Positions 27,350 through 41,297 of a stretch of DNA of 64,000 bases are shown in pieces (the first letter of the stretch is position 1; the number at the start of each line of letters is the position of its first letter). The stretch covers positions 27,099,495 through 27,163,494 of the forward strand of contig OX439048.1 of NCBI GenBank assembly GCA_949317995.1, given 5' to 3'. Under the pieces are notes generated by a model, which did no database searches, was not told the DNA's origin, and saw nothing but the letters and a program-made list of their open reading frames with translations. Both the position numbers and the translations under genes were made by a program. This DNA is from Acholoe squamosa. Taxonomy: Eukaryota; Annelida; Polychaeta; Phyllodocida; Polynoidae.

Positions 27350-28395
27350 TCATTTCATCGCTGTCAAGGTGTCAAGCTGTCAACTCATGCAAACCAACTT
27401 GTGACAGGTATCTTTTAGCATTGCATGGTGCACTCTATGTCTTGCTATATGAACAAAGTCTATACCAGCACATACTGGGTAGCTATCGGTTCCCACCCAT
27501 GGTTCCACACCAAGTAACACCTGGTTCCAGCATCCTGTAACTGGTGGTTCTCATACATTGTAACTGGTGGATCCACACTAATTAGCTACCGGTACTGGAT
27601 CTTATACCAAGGAGCTGCTGGTTCTCACACCCAGCACTTGCTGGTTCCCATACACATTAGTTGCTGGTTACTGCATCCAGTACCTGCTGGTTCCCATATA
27701 CAGTTGCTATTAGTTCCTACATACTGTACCTGCTGGTTCCCACATCAGATAGCTAGCTAGTTGTGTTGGCTCCTATACATAGTAGCTACTGGTTCCCACA
27801 CCGAATAGCTAAAGGATATTCTGGATCAATTCATTATAAAAAGGTAATAGTCATATTGGTCCAAAATGGAGGAATAGGGTCAAGGACTCAAAATAGCTCA
27901 AATGAGTCAAAATAGGTCAAATTGGTTCAAAATAGGTCAGATTAGCCAAATATGGGTGAATTTCATTAGACGAGGTCAAACTATGTCAAAATGGGACAAA
28001 TTAGGTCAAATTGGCAAAAAGTAGGTTAAAAGCATCAAATGAGGTCGAAATAGGAAAAATTAGGTCAAAAGGTTCAAAATGCCCGAAAGTAGGTCAATTA
28101 GATGAAATTAGGTTAAAATAGGTCAAACATAGATCAAATTAGATGGAATTAGCAAAAATCAAATGAGGTCTTGTGCTATGACACTTTGGGTTTCCTTATC
28201 TGCTCCATAATGATGTATTTCAATTATCAGCGCCTTATAGAGGGAGTAGCTCTGGTAGAAGGCTAATGCACCGATTAACAATACAAGTCTGAATTACAGG
28301 TTACCTTTTATTGAACATTCCATTTCCAGGTGAAGATACAATCCATAATCACACTACCTCCTGCTGTGATCCATTAGAGTCCATCTTAATCCTTT

Positions 28396-28473
<78 letters not shown>

Positions 28474-29908
28474 AGTGCATGTTGGTTACGTGGGTTAATT
28501 ACAGTCAGATTAGGCCAAAATAGGTCAACATAGGTCACATAAGTCAAAAATGGGCTAACTGGGTCAAACTAGTCAAATGTGCTGTACAATCTTAATTTTG
28601 ACCCTATTAGACCTAAATGGACCTCATTTGAGCCAATTTGTCTGAATTTGACCTAAATTGACCCCAATATATGTAATTAGTCTACTTTTGACCAATTTGC
28701 CCTAATTTAACTGAATTAGACCCTATTTGATGTGTTTGACATAATTTTTTTACCAATTTGACCTAATTTGACCTATCTATACTCATTTTGACCTTATTTA
28801 ATGTAATTGACCTTTTATTGACTTATTTGACACCTTTTGACCTATTCTAACTCAATTTAACCTAATATGACATCACTTTATGCATTTGACCTATTTTTTT
28901 GCTGATTCGACCCAATTTGATCTTATTTGTCCCAATTTGATCTCAATAATTGACCTACTTTCAGTCATTTCAATCTTATATGACCCAATCTGGCCTCATT
29001 TGATGTAACTGACAAATTATTAACATATTTGACCCAATTTGTCCTATTTTGCCCTCACTTGATGCATTTAATCTACTTTTTTTGCTAATTTGACCTAATT
29101 TCTCCCATTTTGACCAAGCTTACCTTTTATAATGAAATTGACCCATATTTAGCTAATCTGACCCATTTTGACCCATTTTGAACAATTTGACCTATTTTGA
29201 CTCATTTGAGCTATCTTGAGTCTTAATGGCCTAATTTCACCCAATTGAATTCACTAATTGAACCCAATTTGCCATTTTGGCCCAATTAGTCCCAAAACGT
29301 CATACAGCCTGTTTGGTAGGAGGGCCTGACACACAGGCTATGGACCAATATGACTGTTTATCCACAGTTCATACAGATTATCCTTTAGCTATACAGTAGC
29401 TACTTTATATGGGCCCAGCAGCTACTGGATGTGGGAACCAGTAGCTACTATATGTGGGAACTAGCTATATACCTGATGTGGGAACCAGCAGGGAGTGTAT
29501 GTGGGACCCAGCAGGGAGTGTATGTGGGAACCAGCTGGGAGTGTTGCAGGAACCAGTAACTAATGGATGTGGGAACCAGTGGCTACTGTATATGGGAACC
29601 AGCAAGTGCTGGGTGTGGGAAGCAGCAGCTACTTAAATGCTATGGGATCCAGTACTGGTAGCTAATTGGTGTGGCACCACCAGTTACAATGCATGGGAAC
29701 CACCAGTTATGGGATGCTGGAACCAGCAGCTACTTGGTGTGGAACCATCAGGTATTGTGTGTGGGAACCGATAGCTACCAAGTATGTGCTGGTATAGACT
29801 TTGTTCATATAGCAAGGCATAGAGTGTACCATGCAATGCTAAAAGATACCTGTCACAAGTTGGTTTGCATGAGTTGACAGCTTGACACCTTGACAGCAAT
29901 GAAATGAA
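27350..29908. repeat. 2.5-kb foldback with internal tandem arrays
   Basis: The outer ends are inverted copies (CTGTCAAGGTGTCAAGCTGT on the left, its complement on the right). Inside each arm are arrays related to GGTTCCCA..TAGCTACTG and a 13-14-bp AGGTCAAATT-type array, in opposite orientation on the two sides. The centre is near a TA microsatellite at about 28,400. It lies in the lectin-gene intron between 31.5 and 27.2 kb. No transposase ORF is visible. Confidence 0.85.
28395..28471. repeat. (CA)n(TA)n microsatellite
   Basis: A short CA run followed by a long uninterrupted TA run, near the middle of the 2.5-kb foldback. Confidence 0.95.
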
Positions 29909-31259
29909 AAATGATTCACCCCTTTTGCCATCTTTCTATAGCTCAAATGGTAACAAAAAAGGTGTACAGTCCCAAATATCATTGAAGCATTTCATTGAAA
30001 ATGACTCTCCTGAGAAACCGCATGGGTCTATCAACTTTCCTCATAATCAATGGGAATCATAACAGTGTAGATCTCTGTCTCACAGATTTTGCATATTAAT
30101 AGAGTATTTCTGTATATACATCCCACTGTCTTTTGGCCAGATGGATAACCCGAAGGCAAGTCTGCCGTTTTAGCGTCTCCACACTGATGAGGTGATTGAG
30201 TCTATCCTTGTATTATTATCGGATTATTTCCACCACCACAAACACTTAATTAGCAATATGGTAAACAGGTCGAGACTTAGATAAGGCAGATCATAAATAT
30301 TGACTGACTGCAGGTCCTTGATCTATGTAATGGAGGCCATCATCTTCCATGGTGGAGAGGATTCACGGTAATGTGCAATACCAACAATTGTGACCGAAAG
30401 GTTTGGTAATAAAAAGAAACAACACTTTACGCTGTTACTCTAGCCTACGTTTATACTACATAGGCAAGAGAGTGACATCCTAACATAATATGACACCGCG
30501 ATGATTCGTAATCATACGATCCAAATGTTGGTGTTGGCCATGCATTGATATGAATATTGCCCAAAGGCACTTTATGACCGCAGCAGATCCAGGAACTTGA
30601 AAATAGAAAGGCGTGGAGAGGGTGAGGGCTCACCCCTAGTGTACTAGTGTGCTGTTGGGGGTGTTAAATTGATTCTATCTTGTACGTTACATATGTGGCA
30701 CAAGGCTGGCACCATTGGTTAACATTTCGTGTATGGGTGGGTTGTATTTCAAGACTATTATATGAATACATATTACTCATAGCATCACAATTTCTGCTCA
30801 TTATTATCATGGTATTATCCATATCTGAATCCTGGTGAAAGTGTTTTTGATTTGAACCACATCGTCTGAAGGAACAGATACATAAATTCATAGACTGTTT
30901 ATCCTGATTCCAAGGCTGTCTCTGTGAATTCAGCTTTATCATTGGCTATATGTGTAGGCAACAGGGACCTTTCCAACCAGTCATACCTATTACAGCCGAA
31001 ACTCATGAATATCCTGCATTCCGTCCTGATCTCAATATACTACTTACATGGAGACGCATCCTACTTATAGTGAGCGCCGGACTGCTATTTACTATTCATG
31101 TTCTAAACAATAACTTGTCTTTTTTGTGACTATAGGTTATCAGGAAGACTTACTGATAATATGAACATAGAATGCAGATTAGGATTAACAGTTTCTATGA
31201 ACTGTCCATGGTTGGAGTAAGTAGAATGTCGATAGAAAACAGCAGCCTTCAATACCTAT
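29909..31259. other. Intronic DNA without recognisable content
   Basis: No exon with lectin-like cysteine spacing and no repeat structure was found here, although a second half of a lectin domain would be expected in this interval under a simple gene order. Confidence 0.4.
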
Positions 31260-31449
31260 GTGAGTGAGTGAGTGAGTAATAGATGTTTAACGCCATTTCG
31301 ACAGCTAAGGTCATATTCATGGCGAGAACGACATTACACAATTTTACAGAGGAATGTGTCAGTGCCCGCGCATATGTGCACCACACACATCCTGAGGGGA
31401 TAGGAAAGATGAGAAGTAGACCCTTTTAAGTGGGCTAGGGAAGCCCGTC
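31260..31449 (+). repeat. GTGA-tailed dispersed repeat, copy 1
   Basis: Begins (TGAG)n then TTTAACGCCATTTCGACAGC, GTCATATTCATGGCG, GCATATG, and ends GGGCTAGGGAAGCCCGTC. The same order of blocks occurs at 32345-32629 and inverted at 54470-54654, so it is a dispersed short element. Origin (SINE or MITE) is not clear. Confidence 0.8.
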
Positions 31450-31556
31450 AATACCTATGTACTGCTGGTACTAGTGCTAGGTCTTTCCATTTCAGTGACC
31501 TATTTAGCATACCGGTAGTTCTAGGTTATGATACAAAGAAATAATTATGTCCTTAC

Positions 31557-31793
31557 TTGATGCCCAATGCCAGTCTCCATTCTGGCCCTCTGCACCCAAC
31601 CAGATCGAGGCTGTCCCCTCCTCCTTCATCAGCCCCGTTATCACCTCCTGTGTGACGTCATCGTTTACAACCGGAAGTGTCCCAGATAGCTTTGCACAGA
31701 GTGCGCGCGCATCAGACCACGACCTTGTTCCTGACTGCATGACGTAACACTTTCCGTCATGACCCACTCCCAGCGGGCATTGCGCGTGACTTC
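31557..31793 (-). CDS. First half of C-type lectin domain 1 (exon)
   Basis: The exon is 237 nt, phase 1 to 1, acceptor GATTGCAG, donor TCAA|GTAAGG. It encodes CPLGVGHDGKCYVM, RSWSDARALCAKLSGTLP, IWLGAEG and WHWAS, the N-terminal half of a long-form C-type lectin domain with its extra N-terminal cysteine pair. It splices in phase from the signal-peptide exon at 57.4 kb. Its natural second half is the exon at 3026-2892 (ASR then AYGKW), but the WSC exons lie between them. Confidence 0.85.
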
Positions 31794-32344
31794 CTGCAAT
31801 CAATCAAAATAATTATCAATTTTTAATTAGAAATGGGGTAAAATCAATCACGTGTCAATGTTCAAATTATTGTGGTGTGGTCCTTGAGTCGTGGTTTCAT
31901 GATCCTTGACCTTGATTAGAATAAACGAGTTCCATTTCCCAGTTGCCACTTGACTGAAGCCATGAAAATAGATACCCGGTTTATTTCACTGGTAAAATGC
32001 AATAAGGTAAAGCATATCGTGCGTGCATCCCTAGCTATAAAATGATCCTTTTACACCAATGCAATTCTAAAGAATGTCCAAACTAATTGTGTTACTGAAT
32101 ATTTGGTGAAAAATGGTTATGAAATAATGGTACCTAACCAATGGGGCAAGGCAAATAGCCTTCTCCTGTGGATATCTGATATCTCTTTTAGGAATATTCA
32201 GTTTGGAGCTAAAGTATGTAGCTTCCTCACGTGACATGGGGTCTATATAACGCTCTGTTATAGCTATTTCTGGTCACGCAAATGTTCTTTCTGAAATCAG
32301 AATTTTCCACTGGGGGGGAGGGGGTTATTCCCTCCATATGGCTC

Positions 32345-32629
32345 GGAGTGAGTGAGTGAGTAATGGTTGTTTATCGCCAAGCCGACAGCTAAGGTCATAT
32401 TCATGGCGGAAAAAGTACATTAGACATCACGTCACAAAGGAATACATGTGCCTGTGCCCGTGCATATGGACACCAGACATATGTAAGAAAGAGGGGACAG
32501 GAAAGAGGAGATTCAAGGAACGAATATGTGCCAGTGCCCGCGCATATGGACACCACCCACACTCAGAGAGGATAGAAAAGCAAGACATAGACCCCTTTTA
32601 AAGATGGCCTGGGGCTGGGGAGGCCCGTC
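32345..32629 (+). repeat. GTGA-tailed dispersed repeat, copy 2 (with internal duplication)
   Basis: Same blocks as copy 1 (GAGTGAGTGAGTAATGG, GACAGCTAAGGTCATATTCATGGCG, ending GAGGCCCGTCC). The middle GCCxGTGCCCGxGCATATGGACACC segment is present twice, making this copy longer. Confidence 0.8.
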
Positions 32630-32933
32630 CATATGGCTCGGCACAGCATAAATCATAAAGAAAATGTACCATCAACTCGTCTTCAACAATTATTAATAGA
32701 TTCTCACTACAGCTGTGCGAAAAAAAATGAGGGGAAATATTTTCATTTTCCAAAAAAAAAAGAGGCGGGGGAGGGATCATTGCACACTTATAATTTGTGG
32801 TACTGGTGTCCGGTGGTCGACCTATGGCACACCTCGATTCTGTGGCTAGGAAGGGGGATACGGTACTTCGGAAGTAGATTTGCTCAAGTGTATTGAGGAG
32901 AGAAATTAAAAGGGCAAAAGACTATCAAGTATA

Positions 32934-33064
<131 letters not shown>

Positions 33065-35320
33065 CTGGAGGAGAGATATCAGAACTCAGAGACTGCGGCC
33101 AGTCTACTCGTGAAGCTATTTGCATGACAGGGGCCATCTATAGCAATCCTAAAATTACTCTTTACACACACTACCTACAGCTTAATTTGCCCTATGCACA
33201 GCTGAAGTTTAGTGTGGTGCATTTAGTGTGGTGCATGCTAGTTTTGCCGGTAGTGTCACTCAGATAACATAAATAGAAACAATCAAGAAGGTGCAAGTTG
33301 TTCTATTACTTTAAAAGCCATGCGTCTTCTTGCCTACCGTAATCAACAAAACACTCTCAAAGCACCCCATAGTGTGTTTCTCAAATAGGCTGTATTGTAC
33401 AGGTGAGAGTTCTGACAGTCTGGTTGTGCACTCATTCAGTTACAAGAATCGTCACCCCATGACCTTCATCTGAAGGCTCATTTGGATGTGTTGCATGTTA
33501 CATTGTATGTGTTGAGAGTACTGTTCACTCTCGGAGCACTGCTGAACATCTCCACTTAATAAGGACTGGCACTCCTCCTGTTTTTCGCCTCCTTCAGCAG
33601 AACATAGGGTAATATGATACATATTATGTTCATTACTAAATCATAAGAAGACTGGAGTTGCTGTGGGAACACCATTCACCAACACAGATTGGCTCGCATA
33701 GCCTGCTGGAATTAGCAGTACAACCCTTTCATCTCCCCTACTGTTAAATCGACTTGTCTGCTAAAGGCCTTTTTGGGGTTTGTAGAATTACGGAAAGAAT
33801 CCTGTAGTAGCATGGATTCTCGTCTAATATTTCACAAAGACTGATATTTCTCTTATGATACCATCAATTAGTATAATGCACAAGGCATTATAAACGGTGT
33901 ATCTCACATGGCGTAATGGATTACAATCTAGGATGGCACAAGAACTAAACTGATATATCTCATATGGCACCATGGATTACGATACAGGATCCTGCAAAGA
34001 CTGACATAACTGACTCTCCAGTGGCTCCAGCTGAGATGGTCAAAGGTTGACGATTCAACACCAGCTAAGTCATTAACACCTATCAACTTTATACTTGCAC
34101 GTTTAACCTACATTATTTTAGGGTTTTCGGCAATCTATGTCATTATGCCACTTTTACACATTTTTCACCTTTACCAACTTTCTTCTATCGATCTGAAGAT
34201 CCAGTGCTACAAATGTGATCAGCATCCTTGAATAAGGTAAGTAAATGGGTCCTACCTTCTTTTACCAAGCATAGCTCATAGCCTCAATAGGGCTACTTTA
34301 GATGGGGTTTGTACTTACCATAGTTCCTAACCTGTACTCTAAATCTCCCAGCCTTAGGCATTTACCAATAATGCCAATCCATGGTGTCAGCAACCCCGCC
34401 CCACCAATAGCCCTAGGTGCCATAGTCTATATCTGGGCTAGGCCTCTAAAGCCACACCTGTAACCCCTGGCCACACCTCTATGTCCTATCGACCTGAAAG
34501 GTCACTCAGTTTGTAGCTTCAATGTCCTGCAGAAACCGATTATTCAGGGTATTGTTAATAAATCACGTATCTGGTTGTAGCTACTATCATAAAGTAAGGA
34601 CCGTCAGAATGACAATTGATTTACTTGATAGCTGATGAACATTTGGATGTTAGGGAACTTTAGGATTAACCTGGCTTGATCAGGACCGACAGTTTTAAGG
34701 GTGAAATAGCCAATGCATGCAGAGGTCTCAGATATTTTAAGAAGGATATAATAGCTCTCATTTAATTTCATACATCTCTTTTTGGCATATTAAAACTGTT
34801 TTTACATTCTCTCTCCTAATCTATGGAACATCGAAAGGCATTCTACTGAATAACGATAAGTCCTACATCGTTCTATGTCATGGTCAGAAGTATTTGGAAA
34901 ACAGTATTAAACTTGGGCCCATGGCTAATGCACTGTACATAGCAGGACCCTGTAGGGTGGGGGGATGCTAGGGATGGACTCGTTAAAACCATAAGCTGCA
35001 CAATGCTTGAATGCATTGTGTACTTTGTTCCTCGCATATATGTAAATACAGTCATTTGGAGGCTACCTACTAGGGCTGGCTGCATTCATGTATCATATCG
35101 ACCCTATAGATACAATTCTGAATGAATGGTAGCCACAATAGCAGTGTTGATAGTTCACCTCACTACCAGACCATCTATGGATCAGATTTGATGCTCACCC
35201 TGGTGAACATGATCAGATGGTGAAGGGAGTGGTCTGGCCAGGCGCCTACCTTTAATCTTGTATCAGGGGAATGAATGGGGCATTGGGTAAATGTGATTGA
35301 AGTCTTTAATCAGTCACTAA

Positions 35321-35656
35321 TTAACTCTTTCATGCCGGCTAGTGCATTAATGCACTACCGGGGAAAATACGGCTAGTGCACTATTGCATTATGATTAGTG
35401 GATTTCTGGTTTATATAAGGTTTATGCTGGGTACCACCAAGAATTATCTTAAAAGAATTTGACCTGGTAATATGGTATCATTTGAAAGGAAATTATGTAC
35501 AGATTCCAAAACAGTGATTTTAAAACTTGTCTCACAAATAGAAAATCTCTCCTTATGATCTCGACATGCCCATGGTGCTATAGAGCTCATTCTAGGGCCT
35601 TATCTGCCGTATTCTAGGGACTTTAGATAAAGATAGAGCCGGCTGGAAAGAGTTAA
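35321..35656. repeat. piggyBac-like MITE with TTAA ends
   Basis: TTAA at 35321-35324 and 35653-35656 flank the inverted ends CTCTTTCATGCCGGCT and AGCCGGCTGGAAAGAG (two mismatches in 16). TTAA target duplication is typical of piggyBac-related elements. The ~330-bp body has no ORF. Confidence 0.7.
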
Positions 35657-37796
35657 TTAACATCGGTTGATGTGTCAGGGGATCACCAACGATGTGATAA
35701 GGAGCGTTGGGGCATAAAGGATATGGGACTGAAACATTTCACTGTATTCTATGAATTGGTCTTATTTTGTAATGCAAAGATGACTGAAAGATTGATATTT
35801 CCAGCTATTACTTATCTCTTTGGTATTAACTTCTCCTACTGAAGCAATCATCACATGGGACCTTAACCTTTAAAACTGGTTCTCCTATGTCAGTAACAAG
35901 GGGGGGGGTTCTGGTACACTGTTAAATACCTGTACCTCCTCTTTCATGTCCTCTCTGTGAGTTTGGTGCACAAATATAATTATCTATGAAAAGGTGTTCT
36001 CACCATGATCATTACCTGAGCTGTAGAAATTGTGTTACAACTATTGCTACTAAGTTCAATGCTTACCAACAATGTATATGAACCTTAATTTTACTTGTAT
36101 TATAGGGTAAAAAAGTAGAAAAGGAAATTAAATTGACTAACAAGTTAGTGTCTACCGCAGTCTGGAATTTGCCCAATATCACGGAACTCCAAACTTCTGA
36201 AGTCCCACAGGGAGTACAGGCTCCACATGCTCCAACCAGATCCAGCTAAACAAGTGCTGCCTGGGGGTATAGGCAGATGTATCGGTACAGAATGGATGCC
36301 TCGTGTTAACATGCCAATAACCTATAACTACTACCAAAGTACTGAGTAGGATCTTTAATTTTGCAAAACTAGGAAGTGAGTATACATGTACAGTATTAGC
36401 TTGTGATGGAAACTCATATAGCATGAGAGGGGAGAGAGCGAGAGAAAGCGAGGGAAAGAGAAAGAGAAAGAGAGAGAGATCCCTTAAACAGCAGAATGAA
36501 CAGTCTATCACTATCATATCACTTCAACCATTCTAGTTAACATCACAGAGATAACACAAGCAGCTGGTCAGTAGGGCAGATTTGCCTTCACACCTGCACC
36601 CATATGGCCTGTGTCACACCTGCACCCATATGGCCTGTGTTATCCCTTTGTTGAATTTCCTGGATCTTGGCCAATGTAAACACCTTTCCCTGGCAGGCGA
36701 GGTCTACCTACTGTGATGGATCTTTGTTCCCCCAGAGATTAACTATGGAACCCTGCAAAACCCTGATTTCTATCTAAATATACTCATAGCGTTACATTGG
36801 AGAACATACAGTTTACAGTCCACTATAGGCTGCGAATACGTGTGTAAGTTTGTTATTCTATCAAACATAAAGACGTCCAAAGATGGTTAGTACCTTTTAG
36901 AACTTCAACGGTAACATGATTCCGAGGAAACTTCAGTTTTAGATAAAGCAAAAATAGTTTATGACAGACAGCGACCGTTGACCCATCGGATATGTCAAAG
37001 AATAAAATGCTTCATCTCTAGCCTTCTGCAACGATTTTGAGTAGGAGTAGAGGAGCACCACCTTGGAACCAAACTTAAAGGGCAATTTTCTCATGGTTGA
37101 CAGGGCGGTTACTTGGCAACACTTGAGGGGATAGTCGGAGGCATTCATGAATTATTCTCACCACATTAAAGGTAGAGTAATCCAGAGAATGATAGAAAAG
37201 AAAAATATTCCCAAAACCTTGTGCAGGCTTTGGTCTGAGTCAAGTAGTATAGATGAATAGATGAGTCCCAGAGATTAATTTTTTTTCTGAATTGTACCAA
37301 CGTTTCGACTTTCCAGAGAAGCTTTGTAGAATCTAGGTTCGTCAAAGCTTGTTTATCACACTTTATAGCAGACACAGGTAAGAAAACAAGCAATTGCACA
37401 AAGTCATAGTCTTACTCCCATCAAATCTGACAATCTTCACAGTCCCCATAGGACTATAGGTGTTAAATCAGTAATGTTTCTGACGTCCATTAAGGAACAG
37501 CTTGATAGAGAAAGAGCAACTCTTTTAACGAAAAGCGCAGAAACACTCCAGTGCCATCAGATAAGAGTCCCTGGTGGGGAGCCAACCTGGGCAGTAATAA
37601 AGAACCAGACATGGAGCTACTCAGACCTCCTGAGCTGCTCACCAATGGTGTCATAATCCCAATACAATAACCCCAGAGCAGCTCGGTGTTAAAGGCTTTG
37701 ATCTGACCTACATCCCTCTAACCCCTCAGCACCTTTGAGTCTGATTAAAGAAAAAAGAATCGAGCTTTCCTTAGGCAGTCAAAGTTGCATGATGGA

Positions 37797-38169
37797 ATAA
37801 CCCCCGGGGGGGGGCACTTCATATGTTTGACATACACAAGTGTGCGGCTGGCAAGGGTGCTTTTTCAATCCTAAATCTCCCTAGTCAAGGGTCTACTTTT
37901 GGGAAATCTCCTTAGGCGAGGGTCTACCTTTAGGAAATTTCCCTAGGCAAGGGTACATTTTGAGTTAAAAATGCAGTGAACGCGCATAATTTCTCATGAA
38001 AATGCTTAAAATTTTCATTTTTTTTCCCACAACATTGTACCATTCCCTCCAAATTTTCCCTAAGCAAGGGTCTATTTTCTTCAAAATTTTCCTAGGCAAG
38101 GGTAAGGGTTGCAAAACTTCCAGCTGCACACCAGTGTCAAATAAAATTGAGTGCCCCCCCTGGGAATAA
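37797..38169. repeat. Foldback/MITE with C-rich ends and internal tandem motif
   Basis: Ends ATAACCCCCGGGGGGGGGCACT and AGTGCCCCCCCTGGGAATAAC-type complements. Inside, a CCCTAGGCAAGGGTCTAC-type motif repeats about five times. Confidence 0.65.
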
Positions 38170-41100
38170 CACACTTGTATTGACCGTTTTTGTTATCAGT
38201 TATCCCAGTACTGTTGCTTAGAGACATTTATGCTTACCTCGGAACGACTGTTTTCCTTCAGTTAACAATTATTCAGAGTTCAGACAAGTGTTAATCCTGG
38301 TTCTTTAAATGTTCATATATTTTTGTTACCCATATAATTAGCATGGATTCTTATAGGTTCCAGTATCTACTATTGTCTAGAGATGTGCATATCGGCGAAC
38401 ATGAATAGAAATATATACAGTAGGCTCCCTAGGAACCCTTCTACCTATTGCAATTTAAGATCAAACTAGACATTTAGAAGTGAATAGAATGTATCATTTT
38501 GAAACCCTAAAGCATTGTATGATGCCTCTAAAAGCATAGTATCGATCATTTAATTTACAGATGCGTAACTATAAGTATATTCATTATTGTACCTTGAAAA
38601 CCTATTTTAGGTAATCGCTAGTGTTTGGTATTGAATTTTATAACAGGTCGATTAGTTATGTGAAGTTTTCGAAATCTGTAACTTTAATCAGGTTCAATTA
38701 TTCTCCAAGTCAATGCTATCACGTGATTCACATGTGACCAAGGGCGTGTCCAGACGATGATTGATGGGTGGGGTCAACCTCAGGGTCAGGCCAAAAAAAT
38801 TATAAATTAAGATTATTTTATTGTAAATCTTTTCATCTGCCGCTATGAACACTTTGAAGCCGACACTGTCTGGTCAGATCTTTGCTCTTTGTGTAAAACT
38901 ACTTTTGAACTACTACAATGCATCTAGCGAGCATCGGGAGATAAAAGAAATTCCCAGACAGAATATCAAAGTGCTCAACTGTTTTTCAATGCTCAGCTTT
39001 TATTGAACTATTTTGAATTATTGATCTTAGGGGAAATTGATTTTAGGTTTTAATAGCTTGGGACTTCATTCACCTTTTTAGCAGTCACTCCTTCCTATAG
39101 CATTTTTACCACTCTATTTCAAAGTAGCATGCAAGTGGTCTATGAGAACAACATTATAAAATACTGTATATTGATCCTGTCTCATTTTGTTTTTCATAAA
39201 ACTATCATTCTTTCAACAGAGCAGCTAAAGAATTTCTTTCAATTTGTCTGTACAAACCGATCCGTGTGTTTGGTTTCTCTAAGCTTCTTATAGAACGGTT
39301 GTTTTACTAGCTTCATGTTAAAACACACCAACATAAATCTAGACATAATGGAATGATAATTTACCACTAATTCAAAGATGTCCAGTGTTGCTTTATTACC
39401 AGCCCATAACATCGATATGAGAAATGGGATAAAACAATTGAGGTCTCCACAAGTACGTCAGATTCTACAGATAGTTGGCTATCCCGGCCTCCATCCTCCA
39501 TCATAACAACCCCAATTTCCATGGCAGCCTATGTGAGGGGCTCACCCTGCCCCCAGCCCCCCTCCTTCATTCCCAGGTAATTAGACTGGTGCGGTCTGCT
39601 TGGGCGGCGTGAAGCCTCTCACTAGGGGGCCTTCTAGTGCCTGCCGACACGCATGGCTGGTTCTGTTTTGGGCTGCTGAATTTTTTTAATCAAGACAGGT
39701 CAAAACTCCAATCAATTCTCAGCGGTAGAAGATATAAAAGGAAATAAAACGAATGATTGTTTTCTATAAAATAGTATATCTTTAAGCCATATGTTGGCCA
39801 ACTCTCAGAAATACTGAATGTATACTTCCTTTTTCTCAATGATTGCTTGGCTTTTTATTATGAATATCCCCTTGATCTAATAAAAAAAAAACAACAAAAA
39901 AACGTTGATATCTGCAGTGTACAAAGCTCGATAATATATAATCGCTAGAAGGGATCGACCAGAAGAATGGCAGTGCCTGTGCTTTATTTGGGTGGGGGGG
40001 GGGCATGAATGGAGAAATTACCCTCTGCATGGTGAAACATAGGTTTCATCCGTTCAGAGAAATTGGAGATCAATTATTTGGATTTGACCTCTATTTATGT
40101 GGTGTTTGAAAAAAATCCTGAATCGTAAAGATACCATTTTTCGAAGAAAATATGTGAATATAAAACCAACACTAAAACTATAGATGGTGTTGACCTTTTT
40201 AGCAACCGAACTTCATGCAAAAAAAAATAAAAATACAAACAAAGGCAAATACAAACCGACCCTCAAATATTAAAAGTTCAAATACCTGGGCACGCGCTAT
40301 AGCATGTTAGGTAAAATCAAGCGTGGACTTCCGTTGGTCACCTTAAATATTTAGCATTTTCTTTAACTTGAGTGGTTGTCTGCCGTGTGTTATTCCTATC
40401 ATTCCTATTAATACGGTACTTTGTTCCTACAGTAAAATGAGCAGGAAAAACTAGGCCCTGGGGATTTGGGGCAGGTAGATAGGTTGTTTGTCATACAGGA
40501 CTGTTGTTTGACATGGAAGGATGGGACAGGTAGACAAACTATCTGACAGTGATGGAATGGGTAGGCAGACAGGCTACCTGACAGGGAGGGATATGCCCCT
40601 TTGGTTGGGTGGGTAGACAGGCTGTCTGATTCTATAGTATCAGAACACTGATGAGAGGCGATGAAAAATAGTTCATAAGTAATTATTTTGACCTATAGCC
40701 CCTGTGATGCTTATAAATGGTATAAGGATAATCTATATTCATCATAGTGTATGTTACAGTAAAATATTTTGAAAGGAATATTGGTTTATGTTTGGGAGGG
40801 GCACCACACTTTGATATATGGACCTTTTAGCAAATAGGGACTTCACTTGGTCCCTATCTCTTAAAAATGAACATATTTGAGAGGCGGGCCTCACAGGGAT
40901 CCTTCAGTATGACAATAGGTAAAAATCTACAAGCTTTGCATTGGTCGTATCTTGGGAATAGAAAAAATACACTAAAAAGTGATACCTTAGTGCATTATCC
41001 GTCAGTTATGCGTAAGTGATCCTGGCATACTACATAACAATGCTTCTAGTTCAGTCGGAAGTCCGGTCTGGGGAGGTTTTTTCTTTTTCTTCTTTTCTTG

Positions 41101-41297
41101 TTTGGAGGGGGGGGGGGTCGGCGACCCATCAGCAGGTGGATGCAGAATAGACAGGCGACACGGTCTGCTGGTTATTGATTAGGTTTTTGTTATCAGTAGA
41201 CGCCGATAACACAGGCTGCTGAAGTATTGCTATGGTACCAGCTGCGACGCTTGATGTTATTATTCTAAACTTTGTAATTTATATGGTGTGTTGTAGG

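Noticed and set aside
28311-28523. 70-codon ORF with Tyr-Ile repeats (also 59298-59513)
   Set aside because: Translation of TA microsatellites.
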